This document shows positions 25,938 through 35,019 of a stretch of DNA of 64,000 bases, piece by piece. Source of the DNA: CAWHBO01 sp963827735 (GTDB lineage: Bacteria > Patescibacteriota > Patescibacteriia > Patescibacteriales > UBA12075). Location: positions 248,001 to 312,000 of the forward strand of contig CAWHBO010000003.1 in the NCBI GenBank assembly GCA_963827735.1, written 5' to 3'. The notes below the pieces were generated by a model. The model was given only the letters and a program-made list of their open reading frames with translations, was not told where the DNA came from and did no database searches. The stretch's first letter is position 1. Every line of letters starts with the position of its first letter. The translations under genes and the position numbers were made by a program.

Positions 25938-26981
25938 TCAAAATTGTTCGAGGAAACGAATGTCCCCGCCATTAAACAATCTTATATCTTCAACCCCGTA
26001 TTTCATCATGGCGAGGCGCGTAAGCCCCAGGCCGAAAGCGAAGCCGGAGTGTTTTTCCGGATCAATGCCGCCGGAGCTGAGGACATTGGGATGAACCATG
26101 CCGCCGGGCATCAATTCCAGCCACCCGCTCTGCTTGCAGCTCGGGCAGCCTTGTCCGCCGCAAATTGTGCATTTGATATCCAGCTCAATCCCCGGTTCAA
26201 CGAAAGGAAAGTACCCCGGCCTGATCCTGGTCTCAATGTCTCTGCCAAAAATTCCATTTACCAATTTTTTCATAACCGCGATCAGATTACCCATGGAAAT
26301 CCCTTCCCCAATCATCAAGCCTTCCATCTGGTTGAAAGTGTGCTCATGGCAAGCGTCCAGTTCTTCATTGCGAAAAACGCGTCCGGGAACCACAGCGCGG
26401 AGCGGTGCGCCATATTTCCGCATGGCGCGAACCTGCATGGGGGAAGTGTGGGTGCGCATCACCAAATCGTTTTTCTGTATGTCCCCGTCCTTGCTTGACG
26501 CCGGCGCTGCCACATAAAAAGTATCCTGCATGTCTCTGGCCGGATGATGGGACGGAATGTTTAAAGCTTCAAAATTATAAAAATCGCTTTCCAATTCCGG
26601 TCCGTCCAAAATCATAAAACCCATGGAGGAAAACAAATCGCCAAGCTCTTCTTGCATCTGCGAAATCGGATGGATATGCCCGGTCTCAAACTTTTTTCCC
26701 GGAACAGTAACATCAATGAACTCATCAGCCCTGCCTGTCCCTTCAACCGCTTCTTTGGCAGCCGCAAATTTTGCCATGATCTCCAATTTAACATCATTGA
26801 CCAGCTTGCCCGTGGTTTTCTTGTCTGCTGCGCTTAAGCCGGAAAGTCCGCGCAAAATTTCCGTAAATTCACCCTTACGCCCGAGATACTTGATTTCCAA
26901 ATCGCGGAGCGCGGCACTGTCTTTGATGCCGGCTAAAGCATCTGATATTTCTTTTTTTATTTTTTCTAGTTGTTCATTCAT
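25938..26981 (-). CDS. pheS: Phenylalanyl-tRNA synthetase alpha subunit
   Basis: This 347-aa class II catalytic subunit has an N-terminal coiled coil, then HPISQMQEELGDLFSSMGF, LNIPSHHPARDMQDTFY, motif 2 region RTHTSPMQVRAM and VFRNEELDACHEHTFNQMEG, a zinc-like CTICGGQGCPSC hairpin, and motif 3 GFAFGLGLTRLAMMKYG. It forms the alpha2-beta2 enzyme with PheT. Confidence 0.97.
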   Translation of the reverse strand: MNEQLEKIKKEISDALAGIKDSAALRDLEIKYLGRKGEFTEILRGLSGLSAADKKTTGKLVNDVKLEIMAKFAAAKEAVEGTGRADEFIDVTVPGKKFETGHIHPISQMQEELGDLFSSMGFMILDGPELESDFYNFEALNIPSHHPARDMQDTFYVAAPASSKDGDIQKNDLVMRTHTSPMQVRAMRKYGAPLRAVVPGRVFRNEELDACHEHTFNQMEGLMIGEGISMGNLIAVMKKLVNGIFGRDIETRIRPGYFPFVEPGIELDIKCTICGGQGCPSCKQSGWLELMPGGMVHPNVLSSGGIDPEKHSGFAFGLGLTRLAMMKYGVEDIRLFNGGDIRFLEQF

Positions 26982-26989
26982 ATTTTTAT

Positions 26990-27144
26990 CTCATAACTCA
27001 TAACTTAGAACTCGTAACATTTTTCTCATAACTCGTAACTTGGAACTCATAACTTTTTTTAAAAAATCTTTTAAGGTTAGATGTTATGAGTTATGAGTTA
27101 TGAGTTATGAGTTATGAGTTATGAGTTATGAGTTATGAGTTATG
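26990..27144. repeat. Inverted ATAACTC / tandem ATGAGTT heptamer repeat
   Basis: The left part (26990-27057) has ATAACTC, GTAACTT and GAACTCA words. The right part (27084-27144) is more than eight uninterrupted copies of TTATGAG. The right arm reaches into the end of the neighbouring gene and supplies its TAA stop codon (27140-27142). It is the longest perfect heptamer run in the window. Confidence 0.9.
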
Positions 27145-27532
27145 TGCTCTTCTCAAAGCTTAACCAAAAAAACTCCAGCACCGTCAGCCCCAGCACCAGC
27201 AAAGCCAGATTCAGCCAGGAAAACATTCCTTGACTCAAAAGAAAAAGGCTTATGGCCATCAGGGCGGAAAAAAGGAATGACTGGCGAAAGGCGTCTTTTA
27301 CCAGGCGGAATGCCATCTCCTTTTTTAAGACAAAAAACCGAAAAAGGAACCCAAGCAGCGCAGAAATCCCAATCAAACTAAAAGTTAAAGACACGTAAAA
27401 AAGCGTAAATCCGATCCAATTGGTGGCTTCCGGGTTAACGGTAAACACAACATAAATGCATGAAATCAAGCATAATGCTGTCATGATTGACATTATGATT
27501 ATATATTTTTTAAGAGTCATGCATTTTTTCAT
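27140..27532 (-). CDS. Four-helix membrane protein, unknown function
   Basis: Starting at ATG 27532 (MKKCMTLKKY) the protein is 130 aa with four hydrophobic segments, around IMTALCLISCIYVVF, WIGFTLFYVSLTFSLIGISA, FLFSALMAISLFLLS and LALLVLGLTVLEFFWL. An upstream TTG extends it by 7 residues but has no better ribosome-binding site. Its stop codon comes from the ATGAGTT repeat, so the original C terminus may have been altered. Confidence 0.7.
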   Translation of the reverse strand: MKKCMTLKKYIIIMSIMTALCLISCIYVVFTVNPEATNWIGFTLFYVSLTFSLIGISALLGFLFRFFVLKKEMAFRLVKDAFRQSFLFSALMAISLFLLSQGMFSWLNLALLVLGLTVLEFFWLSFEKST

Positions 27533-27636
27533 GAATCCGCCGCTTTCCCGCAAAACGCAGAACAGGGCAAGCGGATATCATCAAACACAAATTTAAGCTT
27601 AACATAAGCGATAATATTTTTCAAGTTGTTATTTTT

Positions 27637-30600
27637 CTACTCAAATTCCACGTCAAACTGGTACCAGGCCCCGATATGAAACAAAGAATCATTGGTTGAG
27701 GCTATGATTTGGAAAACATAGTCTCCTGCCGGCAGAATTACTTGCTGGGGCGGAAGAGGATCAGAAACGACCGGACCAACGCCGCCGGGACAATCATAAC
27801 CGCCACCGGGAGCATGAGCACTACCTATCAATGTGCCATTGACAAAAAAAGACATCACGTCAAAGCTAGATTTTTCTGTTTCGCCGTATCCGGACCAGGT
27901 CACATTGACAGTGGTCGTGTCGCATAATTTAACATTGGTAATAGCGCCGGCGGTTTGTTTGAAAGGATTATATCCCACGCCGCAATTGCTATCATTTTCC
28001 CAATTCAATCTCATAGTTTTTCCTCCGTTGCTCACCACCCAAGGACTTGAAGGAACTGAAAGAGGATCGGTGTACGAGCGATAAGCTCCCTCCTGGCCTC
28101 CGCTAATGAATCCATGATCGGTAAATGTCCAATTCTGGTTAAAGGTGCAGCAGCTTCCGTTCTGTTCGCATCCGTTGGACCAATCGCCATCGCAATTGTT
28201 CCAGCCGGAAACGCAGTCACAAACAGGCACGCAGGCATCGCAGGTTCCGCTGCCGGAACAGGTCATTGAGCAGCTGCCGACAGTGTTCGCGGCCGTACAA
28301 TCGGTCGTACCACAGGCTGACGCGCCGGCGCTCCATTCCAAACAAGGATCGCCATCGTAATTTCCGCAAGTGAAATAATCAAAAGTCCCGGAGCACATTC
28401 TTGATCCGGACGGACTGCAATCATTGTTGCAGCATTGGGATATGTTAAGAGTGCAGTTAGCATTGCAAGCCAGCGTTCCTCCGCTGAACCCTTCAGTGGC
28501 GCAAGTTTTGGAATCAAGATTTAAGCCTTCGCATGTTTCTCCCCAAGCTCCTTGCACAAAATCGTCCCCGCACCACTCATTGGGCCGGAGCAGAAGGGAA
28601 AAATCTTTTTGAGCCTCCGTACCGCACTGATTTAAAGCGGTTAAAGTTACAGTTACCGGAACTCCGGCCGGAGGTATGATTGAATTAAAAGCGGAAACAT
28701 TTATGAGTCCAGTGGCAGAATTTATAGAAACATTCGTGGCGGCTGGTACAGCCGTATGGGTCAGAGACCATGTTTCTCCGCCCAAAGCAGCATTGGTATC
28801 AGCTAAACCAACAAAAGTCCACGGGCCGTGATAAAGATCAGCGATGGGGACGCTGTCCGGGACAGCATAAACAACCGGAACTGTCGGTATATCAAAATTG
28901 GAAGTGATGATAAAATTTTCCGGAGTAACATTTAAAAGAAAAGTTTGGGTGTTGGCGGCGGAAAAAGGAGCATCGGTCAGGGAAAAAAATTCATCTCTGA
29001 CCGCCAGATTTATTGGATAAATTCCAGCCGTTTCGGCATAACCATTTAAACTGCCGGTACCGGCATTGAAAGCAAGGTTAAAGGGAAGCGATCCGGAATT
29101 CAAAAATGCAAAACTGTGGCCATCTGGGTCGGTAGCGGCCAGTGCATAAGCATAATTCACGCAAGCATCTATGTTTGTTATCGGAACCGATGAGATTGTT
29201 GGGGGATTGTTGGCAAGATTGATGGTAAAAGCAACAGGCGGCTTGGATTCCGCTCCGCTTGTGTCTTTAGCCGTTAGGCTGGCTGCATATGATCGAGTGC
29301 GATCCGCGACAATTCCCGCAACATGATGGTCATGATTGTTGCTATCCAAAAAACCAACGCTGTTGAACCCCGCGGGAATTCCGGTAAAATTGAAATTTAA
29401 GGGAAAACTGATGTCCGCATCCGAAGCCTCAATGAGAAGATTGATGGGGCGGCCGATGATGGAATTGATGGTAAAGGGCGTGGGGGCGACATTGGAATAC
29501 AACACAACCCCTGTATCAACATTGGTGATGCGGGTGATGACCGGCGGAACGCAGTCCGTAACCATGATCGTCTGATGGAATGAGGCCGAAAGACCCTTGC
29601 CATCGTTAACAGTAACAATAAAATGGTAATTGCCGATCGATCCGGCTGAAGGAGCATAAACTTCTTTCATGCCGGGAACAGCTGTGTTGCGCATAACCGG
29701 CGCGGTCGGCCAGCTTGACCACTGGGAATCAGGGGTGATATCAAGAGCCCAATCAAGATTATCGCCATCCGGATCGGTCCCGGAAAAATATGCCTTAAGC
29801 TCTTTGGTTCCGCAGACAATCAAATTGCTTTCACCTTCAATCGCCGGAGGGCGATTGTCAATTTGGGCCGCAACCATGTATTCAACGCTGCCGTCGCAGG
29901 CGCCTTCTGTGGCCTCCGTGATATAGCCTGATTCCATGACCGAGCATACAGAAAACTCAAGGCCTTGAGCGTCGCTGACATAAAGATAAGCGCGGCTGTC
30001 GGCAGGAAGATTGATCGCAGGATCAGATGTATCTGAATCAGCAAATCTCTTGGAGCTTTCATCCCAGCAGGTAACGGCGTTAAAGCTTGCTCCCCCGCAG
30101 TCCCCCAGTCGGTTGATGGGATCGGAAGGAAGCTTCTGTCCCAAGGTCTGAGACAAAACTTTCTGCCAGCTGGGCCAGGTGGAGACGACAGTGCTCGGGA
30201 GATATGATCCGGACTTGACTGCCGGAAAACCACCGTTCTTTTTCTTATAGCTTAAAATTGCTGATTTCATGTCGGCAATGTCTTCCAAACGGATCGTATC
30301 CCTGATGATCTCGGCTTTATCGCTTTGGCAGAAATCATCATCGGCGCAGTCGGAATCAATCAGGCATACAGTGCTTGACGCTTGTTGGCAATTTCCGGGA
30401 CTGGAATGATTGGCGTTAAATTTCCAATGCCTGAGCATCTGGGCGAACATATCAGTCGTCTGCTGCTCGGCTGATTGATTGTATGATATGAGGTAAATGT
30501 TGGTGTACAAAGAAGCGCCGTCAATGTTGGCGACATTGACATAAACCGTGCGTCCATCCCGGACTGCGCGATACCCGTCAACAGTAAGCGCTTGCGGCGA

Positions 30601-30780
30601 ACCGGAAAACTTCTTTTCGCCGTACCAGCGGGCGGCGCTTAAATGCTCAGGGTTGGGAATCACGCGGATAGCGATAGCGTCCGGCGAAGTTTGGGCCTTA
30701 ACAGCAAAAAAGACCGCCAGGATGGATATTGCTGGAATAATATGCAAAATTAACAGCTTAAGGATAGATTTTGAGCTCAT
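27637..30780 (-). CDS. Large secreted protein with pseudopilin-like, Ig-like and Cys-rich regions
   Basis: This 1047-aa protein starts with a signal peptide or anchor (ILKLLILHIIPAISILAVFF). Residues about 165-240 carry LEDIADMKSAILSYKKKNGG, similar to pseudopilin C-terminal regions. Residues about 320-740 contain repeated Ig/cadherin-like folds with DPDG motifs (TDPDGDNLDW, ATDPDGHSF) of the putative-Ig type. Residues about 745-900 are Cys-rich (CCNNDCSPSG, CDGDWSNGCEQNGSCC). The C-terminal 140 residues look like a beta-sandwich. It is probably displayed on the cell surface. It opens the long surface-protein region of this window. Confidence 0.75.
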   Translation of the reverse strand: MSSKSILKLLILHIIPAISILAVFFAVKAQTSPDAIAIRVIPNPEHLSAARWYGEKKFSGSPQALTVDGYRAVRDGRTVYVNVANIDGASLYTNIYLISYNQSAEQQTTDMFAQMLRHWKFNANHSSPGNCQQASSTVCLIDSDCADDDFCQSDKAEIIRDTIRLEDIADMKSAILSYKKKNGGFPAVKSGSYLPSTVVSTWPSWQKVLSQTLGQKLPSDPINRLGDCGGASFNAVTCWDESSKRFADSDTSDPAINLPADSRAYLYVSDAQGLEFSVCSVMESGYITEATEGACDGSVEYMVAAQIDNRPPAIEGESNLIVCGTKELKAYFSGTDPDGDNLDWALDITPDSQWSSWPTAPVMRNTAVPGMKEVYAPSAGSIGNYHFIVTVNDGKGLSASFHQTIMVTDCVPPVITRITNVDTGVVLYSNVAPTPFTINSIIGRPINLLIEASDADISFPLNFNFTGIPAGFNSVGFLDSNNHDHHVAGIVADRTRSYAASLTAKDTSGAESKPPVAFTINLANNPPTISSVPITNIDACVNYAYALAATDPDGHSFAFLNSGSLPFNLAFNAGTGSLNGYAETAGIYPINLAVRDEFFSLTDAPFSAANTQTFLLNVTPENFIITSNFDIPTVPVVYAVPDSVPIADLYHGPWTFVGLADTNAALGGETWSLTHTAVPAATNVSINSATGLINVSAFNSIIPPAGVPVTVTLTALNQCGTEAQKDFSLLLRPNEWCGDDFVQGAWGETCEGLNLDSKTCATEGFSGGTLACNANCTLNISQCCNNDCSPSGSRMCSGTFDYFTCGNYDGDPCLEWSAGASACGTTDCTAANTVGSCSMTCSGSGTCDACVPVCDCVSGWNNCDGDWSNGCEQNGSCCTFNQNWTFTDHGFISGGQEGAYRSYTDPLSVPSSPWVVSNGGKTMRLNWENDSNCGVGYNPFKQTAGAITNVKLCDTTTVNVTWSGYGETEKSSFDVMSFFVNGTLIGSAHAPGGGYDCPGGVGPVVSDPLPPQQVILPAGDYVFQIIASTNDSLFHIGAWYQFDVEFE

Positions 30781-30887
30781 GGGGAGAGAATTTTGAGTTT
30801 TACACTTTTATTTATTATACCACAAAAAGAGGTGATTTTACAAAAAAAGCCCTGAGAGGGCTTATAAATTAAAACTTATTTATCATT

Positions 30888-30966
30888 CTAAATTCCACCC
30901 CACTTTAGTGGGCTTTAATATAATAAATTTTAAAACCATAAAGCCGACTGAAGTCGGGTAGAAATT
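30888..30966. repeat. Dispersed double-palindrome repeat
   Basis: It contains CCCACTTTAGTGGG and CCGACTGAAGTCGG palindromes separated by an AT spacer. It is homologous to the tandem array at 34014-34252, and the two places flank the helicase-nuclease gene. A hairpin AAGCCCTGAGAGGGCTT at 30847-30863 lies nearby and may be a terminator. Confidence 0.8.
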
Positions 30967-30975
30967 ATTAAAAAA

Positions 30976-33948
30976 TTACGTCTGCCTCGCCTCGCATATC
31001 CCCCGAAAATCGCAGTACTGGCACAGCAGGCTCGGCGTCGGCTCAAAATTTCCGGAACAAATTTTCTCAACCGTGTCTTTTGTTTCCATTTGAAATTTTT
31101 CCAGATCCTTGTCCTCTGCGGTAAAACTTTTCTTTTCGTTATTCTTGATATAGTAGAAAGTCAATTTAGAAGCGGTTTTACCAAGCGCGTCTTCCAAGGC
31201 CAGCTTATATAAGAATAGCTGTTTTTTCTGCTGATAATAAAATTTGTCCGGCGCCTCCCCCGTCTTGTAATCCATGATTTCCAAGGTTCCGTCCGGCAAA
31301 ATATCAACTCTATCTATCGTGCCTTTGAAGAAATACTTATCAAGTTTGGTTAAAAATTGCTTTTCCAGATACATGACATTCGGCCAGCCGTTTTTTTCCA
31401 GATCGTCATAAAAAATTTCCAGAATGTTTTTTCCCAATTTGAAATATTCATCGCGGTCATGAACGGAATCGTAGCCTTCATCAATCCAATATTTTTTATA
31501 TATTTCAAAAAGCTTCTGCTTGTCCGGGTGCGCCTTAGCTGAATTATTATCTCCGAACAAGCTCCCCTGATTAAAAGCGCCGGCTTCCAGAGGTGACAGA
31601 AAATCATGAAGAGTGTTATGAATCACGCGTCCAAAAGTAAACACCGGCCGCGCCGGGACGGGGATTTTCAGAATGAAATTAAATTTATACTGCAAGGGGC
31701 AATTGTTATACGCTTCAATCTGGGAAAATGAAAATTTCTTGGGCGCGTCGTAACCGTTCATCGGTTGCACCATCGGACTGTTGAAGCTTACGATATCCCT
31801 GAGGAGCTGATTGCTCTTGCTTTTGTTTCCGGAAAAATCCTCTGTGGCCAAGCCGGCTTCTGCAATGAAAACCGACATCTTCTTTTCGGTCGCGCCGCCG
31901 TAATCTTTGGCGCCGGTTAAAAACAGCTTTTCTTTGGCTCTGGTCATCGCCACATAAAACAAGCGCCGCTCTTCTTCCAGATGCACGGCTTTCCCGGTCG
32001 GCAAGACTTCCCTGACAATCGCGTCGGGGATGGAAATTCGTTCGGCTCGGCTGATGCTTGGGAACTTTTTATCCACGAGCCCGACCAGAAACACATGCTT
32101 GAATTCCAAGCCTTTGGCCGCGTGGACAGTCATGATCTTGACGGTATCGGCGTCTTCATAATCAAGCTTCAGGGCGCCGGTCTCGCCGGCGTCCATTTCC
32201 AGATCAAGATATGACATAAAATCTTTGAGCCGGGCCTTGGGCTCGTCCTGTTCAAATTTTTTCAGCTTCTGATAGAACTGGTTGAGCAGGCTGAAAAATT
32301 CCCGGTCCTTGTCAAAGTCTTTGCCTTGATGGAACTTCAGATCATAAACAATTTTTACAAACAGCCGGGCCGGACTCATCACGGCGGCCGCTTCCGAATG
32401 ATTTTTTATCTGGGCAAGGAGCGAACTGATGTTCTTCTGCGCCGCAAGACTAATATCCGTGATCGCGTAAATGTTCTCCAAAGATTCAAAGAGCGACCAA
32501 TTCTTTCTGGCGCCATACCGGTTGATGTTGATGATGTCAGCGGGCCCGACGATAAAAGCCGGCATGTTCATGACCCGGAAAAGCGCGGACGATTCGTGAT
32601 AATTGTCCAATAGTTTCAGGTATGCGATCAGATCCATGATGACCGGCTTGTAGTACAGCCCGCGCAAAGAAACAAAAGTGTTGGGAATGTTTTTGCGCCC
32701 AAGCTCGGCAACGTAGCCGTCAGCCTGGCTGTTAGCGCGGATCAGGATCGCGAAATCGGAGTAGTTTAAATTTTTATCAGCCGCTTTCATTTCCAAGATC
32801 TTTTCAATCGCGAAGGCTTCTTCGTCGTGGCAGGAATTGAATCTGAGCACTGCAATTTCGCCCGCGCTTTTTGACATTGACTTGAGCCGTTTCTCAATTT
32901 TCAATTTCTCTTCCAAACGGTTGGGGTTGTTATGAGAAATAAATTCATGCGCGCTGTCCAGAATTGTCTGGCCGGAGCGGTAATTTTCCGTAAGCACCAC
33001 TTCTTTCGCGTGAGGGTAATCGTCTTTGAACTGCATGATGTTGGACAGCGACGCGCCGCGGAATTTGTAAATGGCCTGGTCGTCGTCCCCCACCACGAAT
33101 AGATTAGATTTTTCGCCGGCCAGGATCTTCACCAGTTCATACTGCGCCCAATTGGTATCTTGGAATTCATCCACCATGATGTATTTGAACTTGTTCTGAA
33201 AAAACTTAAGAATGTTCGGGCGCTCTTTGAACAATCTTAAAGCGTGGTTGATCAGATCGCCGAAATCAAAATCGCCGCGCTTGAGCAAAAGCTGATTATA
33301 AAAATGATAGGCATTGGCCAATTCTTTTATTCTTTTGAAATCTTCTTCATTATTACTATCAACATCTTCGTCTGCTCCCTTTTTCTTCTTAGGAATGCCT
33401 TTGCTGCCGCTTAAGTTTTGATCTTGATTGGCCTCAAGTTCTTCCGCGTAATTGAGATATTCTTCCGGCGTGATGTTTTCATCTTTCAGGCGCGAAAAAT
33501 GCTTGACGATCTCATATATAAATTTGTCCGGGTTCCCCAGGGGCTGATAGTAATCCAGGTTAAACTCGCTCAGATGGTTTTTTATCAGCATCCACTGCTC
33601 CGTCTGATTGAGCAATTTAAAATCCGGACTGAGGCCGATGTCCAAGGCATGCTGTCTTAAAAGCCGTTCGCCGAAACCGTGAAAGGTTGAAATCCAAAGA
33701 TCCAGGCAGCCGTAGGGCAAAACTTCCAAAGCCCTGCCTTCCATTTCTCCCGCGCCTTTTTCCGTAAAAGTTAGAAGAAGTATCTCGTCTAGGCTAGCTT
33801 TTTTGCTATCTAATAAATATTTAAGGCGTTCAATGAGGACAGTTGTCTTTCCCGTGCCGGCGCCGGCAATGATAAGAGCCGGGCCGGCGTTATGTTTGAC
33901 GGCTTGGGTTTGGGCGGAGTTTAATTTTTTTTGCAGTGATGCTGACAT
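30976..33948 (-). CDS. UvrD-like superfamily 1 helicase fused to a RecB-type nuclease
   Basis: This 990-aa protein has all SF1A helicase motifs: Walker A AGAGTGKTT (residues about 28-36), LTFTEKGAGEM, DEFQDT, VGDDDQAIYKFRGA, LTENYRSGQ, TVHAAKGLEFKHVFLVGL and RLFYVAMTRAKEKL. The C-terminal PD-(D/E)XK domain shows RVDILPDGTLEIMDYKTG and ends with a cysteine cluster (C...CQYCDFRGIC) like the Fe-S clasp of AddB-type nucleases. It probably resects double-strand breaks, replacing RecBCD/AddAB. A Lys/Asp-rich insertion (GIPKKKKGADEDVDSNNEED) splits the 1B region. The same double-palindrome repeat flanks both sides. Confidence 0.92.
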   Translation of the reverse strand: MSASLQKKLNSAQTQAVKHNAGPALIIAGAGTGKTTVLIERLKYLLDSKKASLDEILLLTFTEKGAGEMEGRALEVLPYGCLDLWISTFHGFGERLLRQHALDIGLSPDFKLLNQTEQWMLIKNHLSEFNLDYYQPLGNPDKFIYEIVKHFSRLKDENITPEEYLNYAEELEANQDQNLSGSKGIPKKKKGADEDVDSNNEEDFKRIKELANAYHFYNQLLLKRGDFDFGDLINHALRLFKERPNILKFFQNKFKYIMVDEFQDTNWAQYELVKILAGEKSNLFVVGDDDQAIYKFRGASLSNIMQFKDDYPHAKEVVLTENYRSGQTILDSAHEFISHNNPNRLEEKLKIEKRLKSMSKSAGEIAVLRFNSCHDEEAFAIEKILEMKAADKNLNYSDFAILIRANSQADGYVAELGRKNIPNTFVSLRGLYYKPVIMDLIAYLKLLDNYHESSALFRVMNMPAFIVGPADIININRYGARKNWSLFESLENIYAITDISLAAQKNISSLLAQIKNHSEAAAVMSPARLFVKIVYDLKFHQGKDFDKDREFFSLLNQFYQKLKKFEQDEPKARLKDFMSYLDLEMDAGETGALKLDYEDADTVKIMTVHAAKGLEFKHVFLVGLVDKKFPSISRAERISIPDAIVREVLPTGKAVHLEEERRLFYVAMTRAKEKLFLTGAKDYGGATEKKMSVFIAEAGLATEDFSGNKSKSNQLLRDIVSFNSPMVQPMNGYDAPKKFSFSQIEAYNNCPLQYKFNFILKIPVPARPVFTFGRVIHNTLHDFLSPLEAGAFNQGSLFGDNNSAKAHPDKQKLFEIYKKYWIDEGYDSVHDRDEYFKLGKNILEIFYDDLEKNGWPNVMYLEKQFLTKLDKYFFKGTIDRVDILPDGTLEIMDYKTGEAPDKFYYQQKKQLFLYKLALEDALGKTASKLTFYYIKNNEKKSFTAEDKDLEKFQMETKDTVEKICSGNFEPTPSLLCQYCDFRGICEARQT

Positions 33949-34013
33949 AATGAATAAATCTTACGACAAATTTTTTTTCCGGAATGACAAGAAAATGATT
34001 TTAAAATTGATAA

Positions 34014-34252
34014 TATAAAGCCGACTAAAGTCGGGTAGAAATAATATATATAATTTTATTATTATTTGATAAATTCCACCCCACTTTAGTGGGCTTTATT
34101 ATAAAAAATTTTAAAACCATAAAGCCGACTGAAGTCGGGAAGAAATAATATATATAATTTTATTATTATTTGATAAATTCCACCCCACTTTAGTGGGCTT
34201 TATTATAAAAAAATTTAAAACCATTAAGCCGACTGAAGTCGGGAAGAAATTT
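34014..34252. repeat. Tandem ~105-bp double-palindrome repeat (2.3 copies)
   Basis: Two full units (34014-34118 and 34119-34222) and a partial third are nearly identical. Each unit contains the palindromes CCGACT(A/G)AAGTCGG and CCCACTTTAGTGGG. It fills the 323-bp gap before the helicase gene; I see no gene there. Confidence 0.88.
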
Positions 34253-34271
34253 TTTATAAATTTTATGCCGT

Positions 34272-34901
34272 TTACTTCTGGTATTCCAAAATCGCCTTCA
34301 ACACCTTGCTGTCCTCCTTCAGCGCTTCCATATATACGACTTGGGCGCGGACGACGCTTAAGGCACCGTCCGGACCGTGGGTTTCATTGCCTCTTTTTAC
34401 CAAGCGAATGCTGGCGGTCTCGGGTTTTGTTTTGACAGTGGAGGAAGCGGCGTTTATCTGATCATAATCATAGTACACGTTCGTGATGACCACCGGGTCA
34501 GAGCTTAAGTCGGCAATTTGGCCGTAATATGTTTCATTGCTCTGGAGTTTGACTGAATACCAGCCGGAATTCGCTTGAGGGCTGGTTTCAACTTTTGGCG
34601 TCTTGCGGTTATTAAAAAACATGAAATATCCGATCGTCAAAATCAAAAGCAAAAAAAGCGTGATGGTCGCTTTCTTATATACATCGCCTTCAAAGCGAGA
34701 ACGCGCCGGCTGATTTATCTCATGCATCTTGTTTCTGATTGGCTCTTTTTCGTCCGCCGCCGCACCGAAGACTTCATCAATGTCCTTGGCATGGCTTTCA
34801 AAAACTTTTCTGCGCGCGGGAAAACGCTCAGGAGGAGTTTCCTTCTTGGGCTGATTGCTGAATTTTTTTGATAAATCGACTGTCTGCTGGAAGTCGGACA
34901 T
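34272..34901 (-). CDS. Single-pass membrane protein, unknown function
   Basis: The protein is 209 aa from MSDFQQTVDL; an upstream ATG at 34919 lies inside the TCCCGGA repeat, so I prefer the second Met. A charged cytoplasmic region (about residues 1-75) precedes one membrane helix (TITLFLLLILTIGYFMFF). The outer domain (about 100-209, starting SGWYSVKLQSNETYYGQIA) has a compact beta pattern that I recall in many Patescibacteria proteins without known function. Confidence 0.72.
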   Translation of the reverse strand: MSDFQQTVDLSKKFSNQPKKETPPERFPARRKVFESHAKDIDEVFGAAADEKEPIRNKMHEINQPARSRFEGDVYKKATITLFLLLILTIGYFMFFNNRKTPKVETSPQANSGWYSVKLQSNETYYGQIADLSSDPVVITNVYYDYDQINAASSTVKTKPETASIRLVKRGNETHGPDGALSVVRAQVVYMEALKEDSKVLKAILEYQK

Positions 34902-34914
34902 AACAACGTTTTTT

Positions 34915-34974
34915 GTCATCCCGGAATTTTTTTTGGAGCGTCAGCGAGAAAAAAAATATCCGGGATCCAGGGTT
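34915..34974. repeat. Dispersed TCCCGGA hairpin element, copy 3
   Basis: Apart from the flanking bases it is the same as the element at 8115-8174, about 27 kb away. It supplies a spurious upstream ATG to the neighbouring membrane-protein gene. Confidence 0.9.
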
Positions 34975-35019
34975 TAAAGGTAAAATTTATGTTTATCAAA
35001 TTATGTGGGTGAGGGGATT

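Noticed and set aside
27084..27144. CRISPR-like array
   Set aside because: The 7-nt units are contiguous without spacers and no cas genes are nearby.
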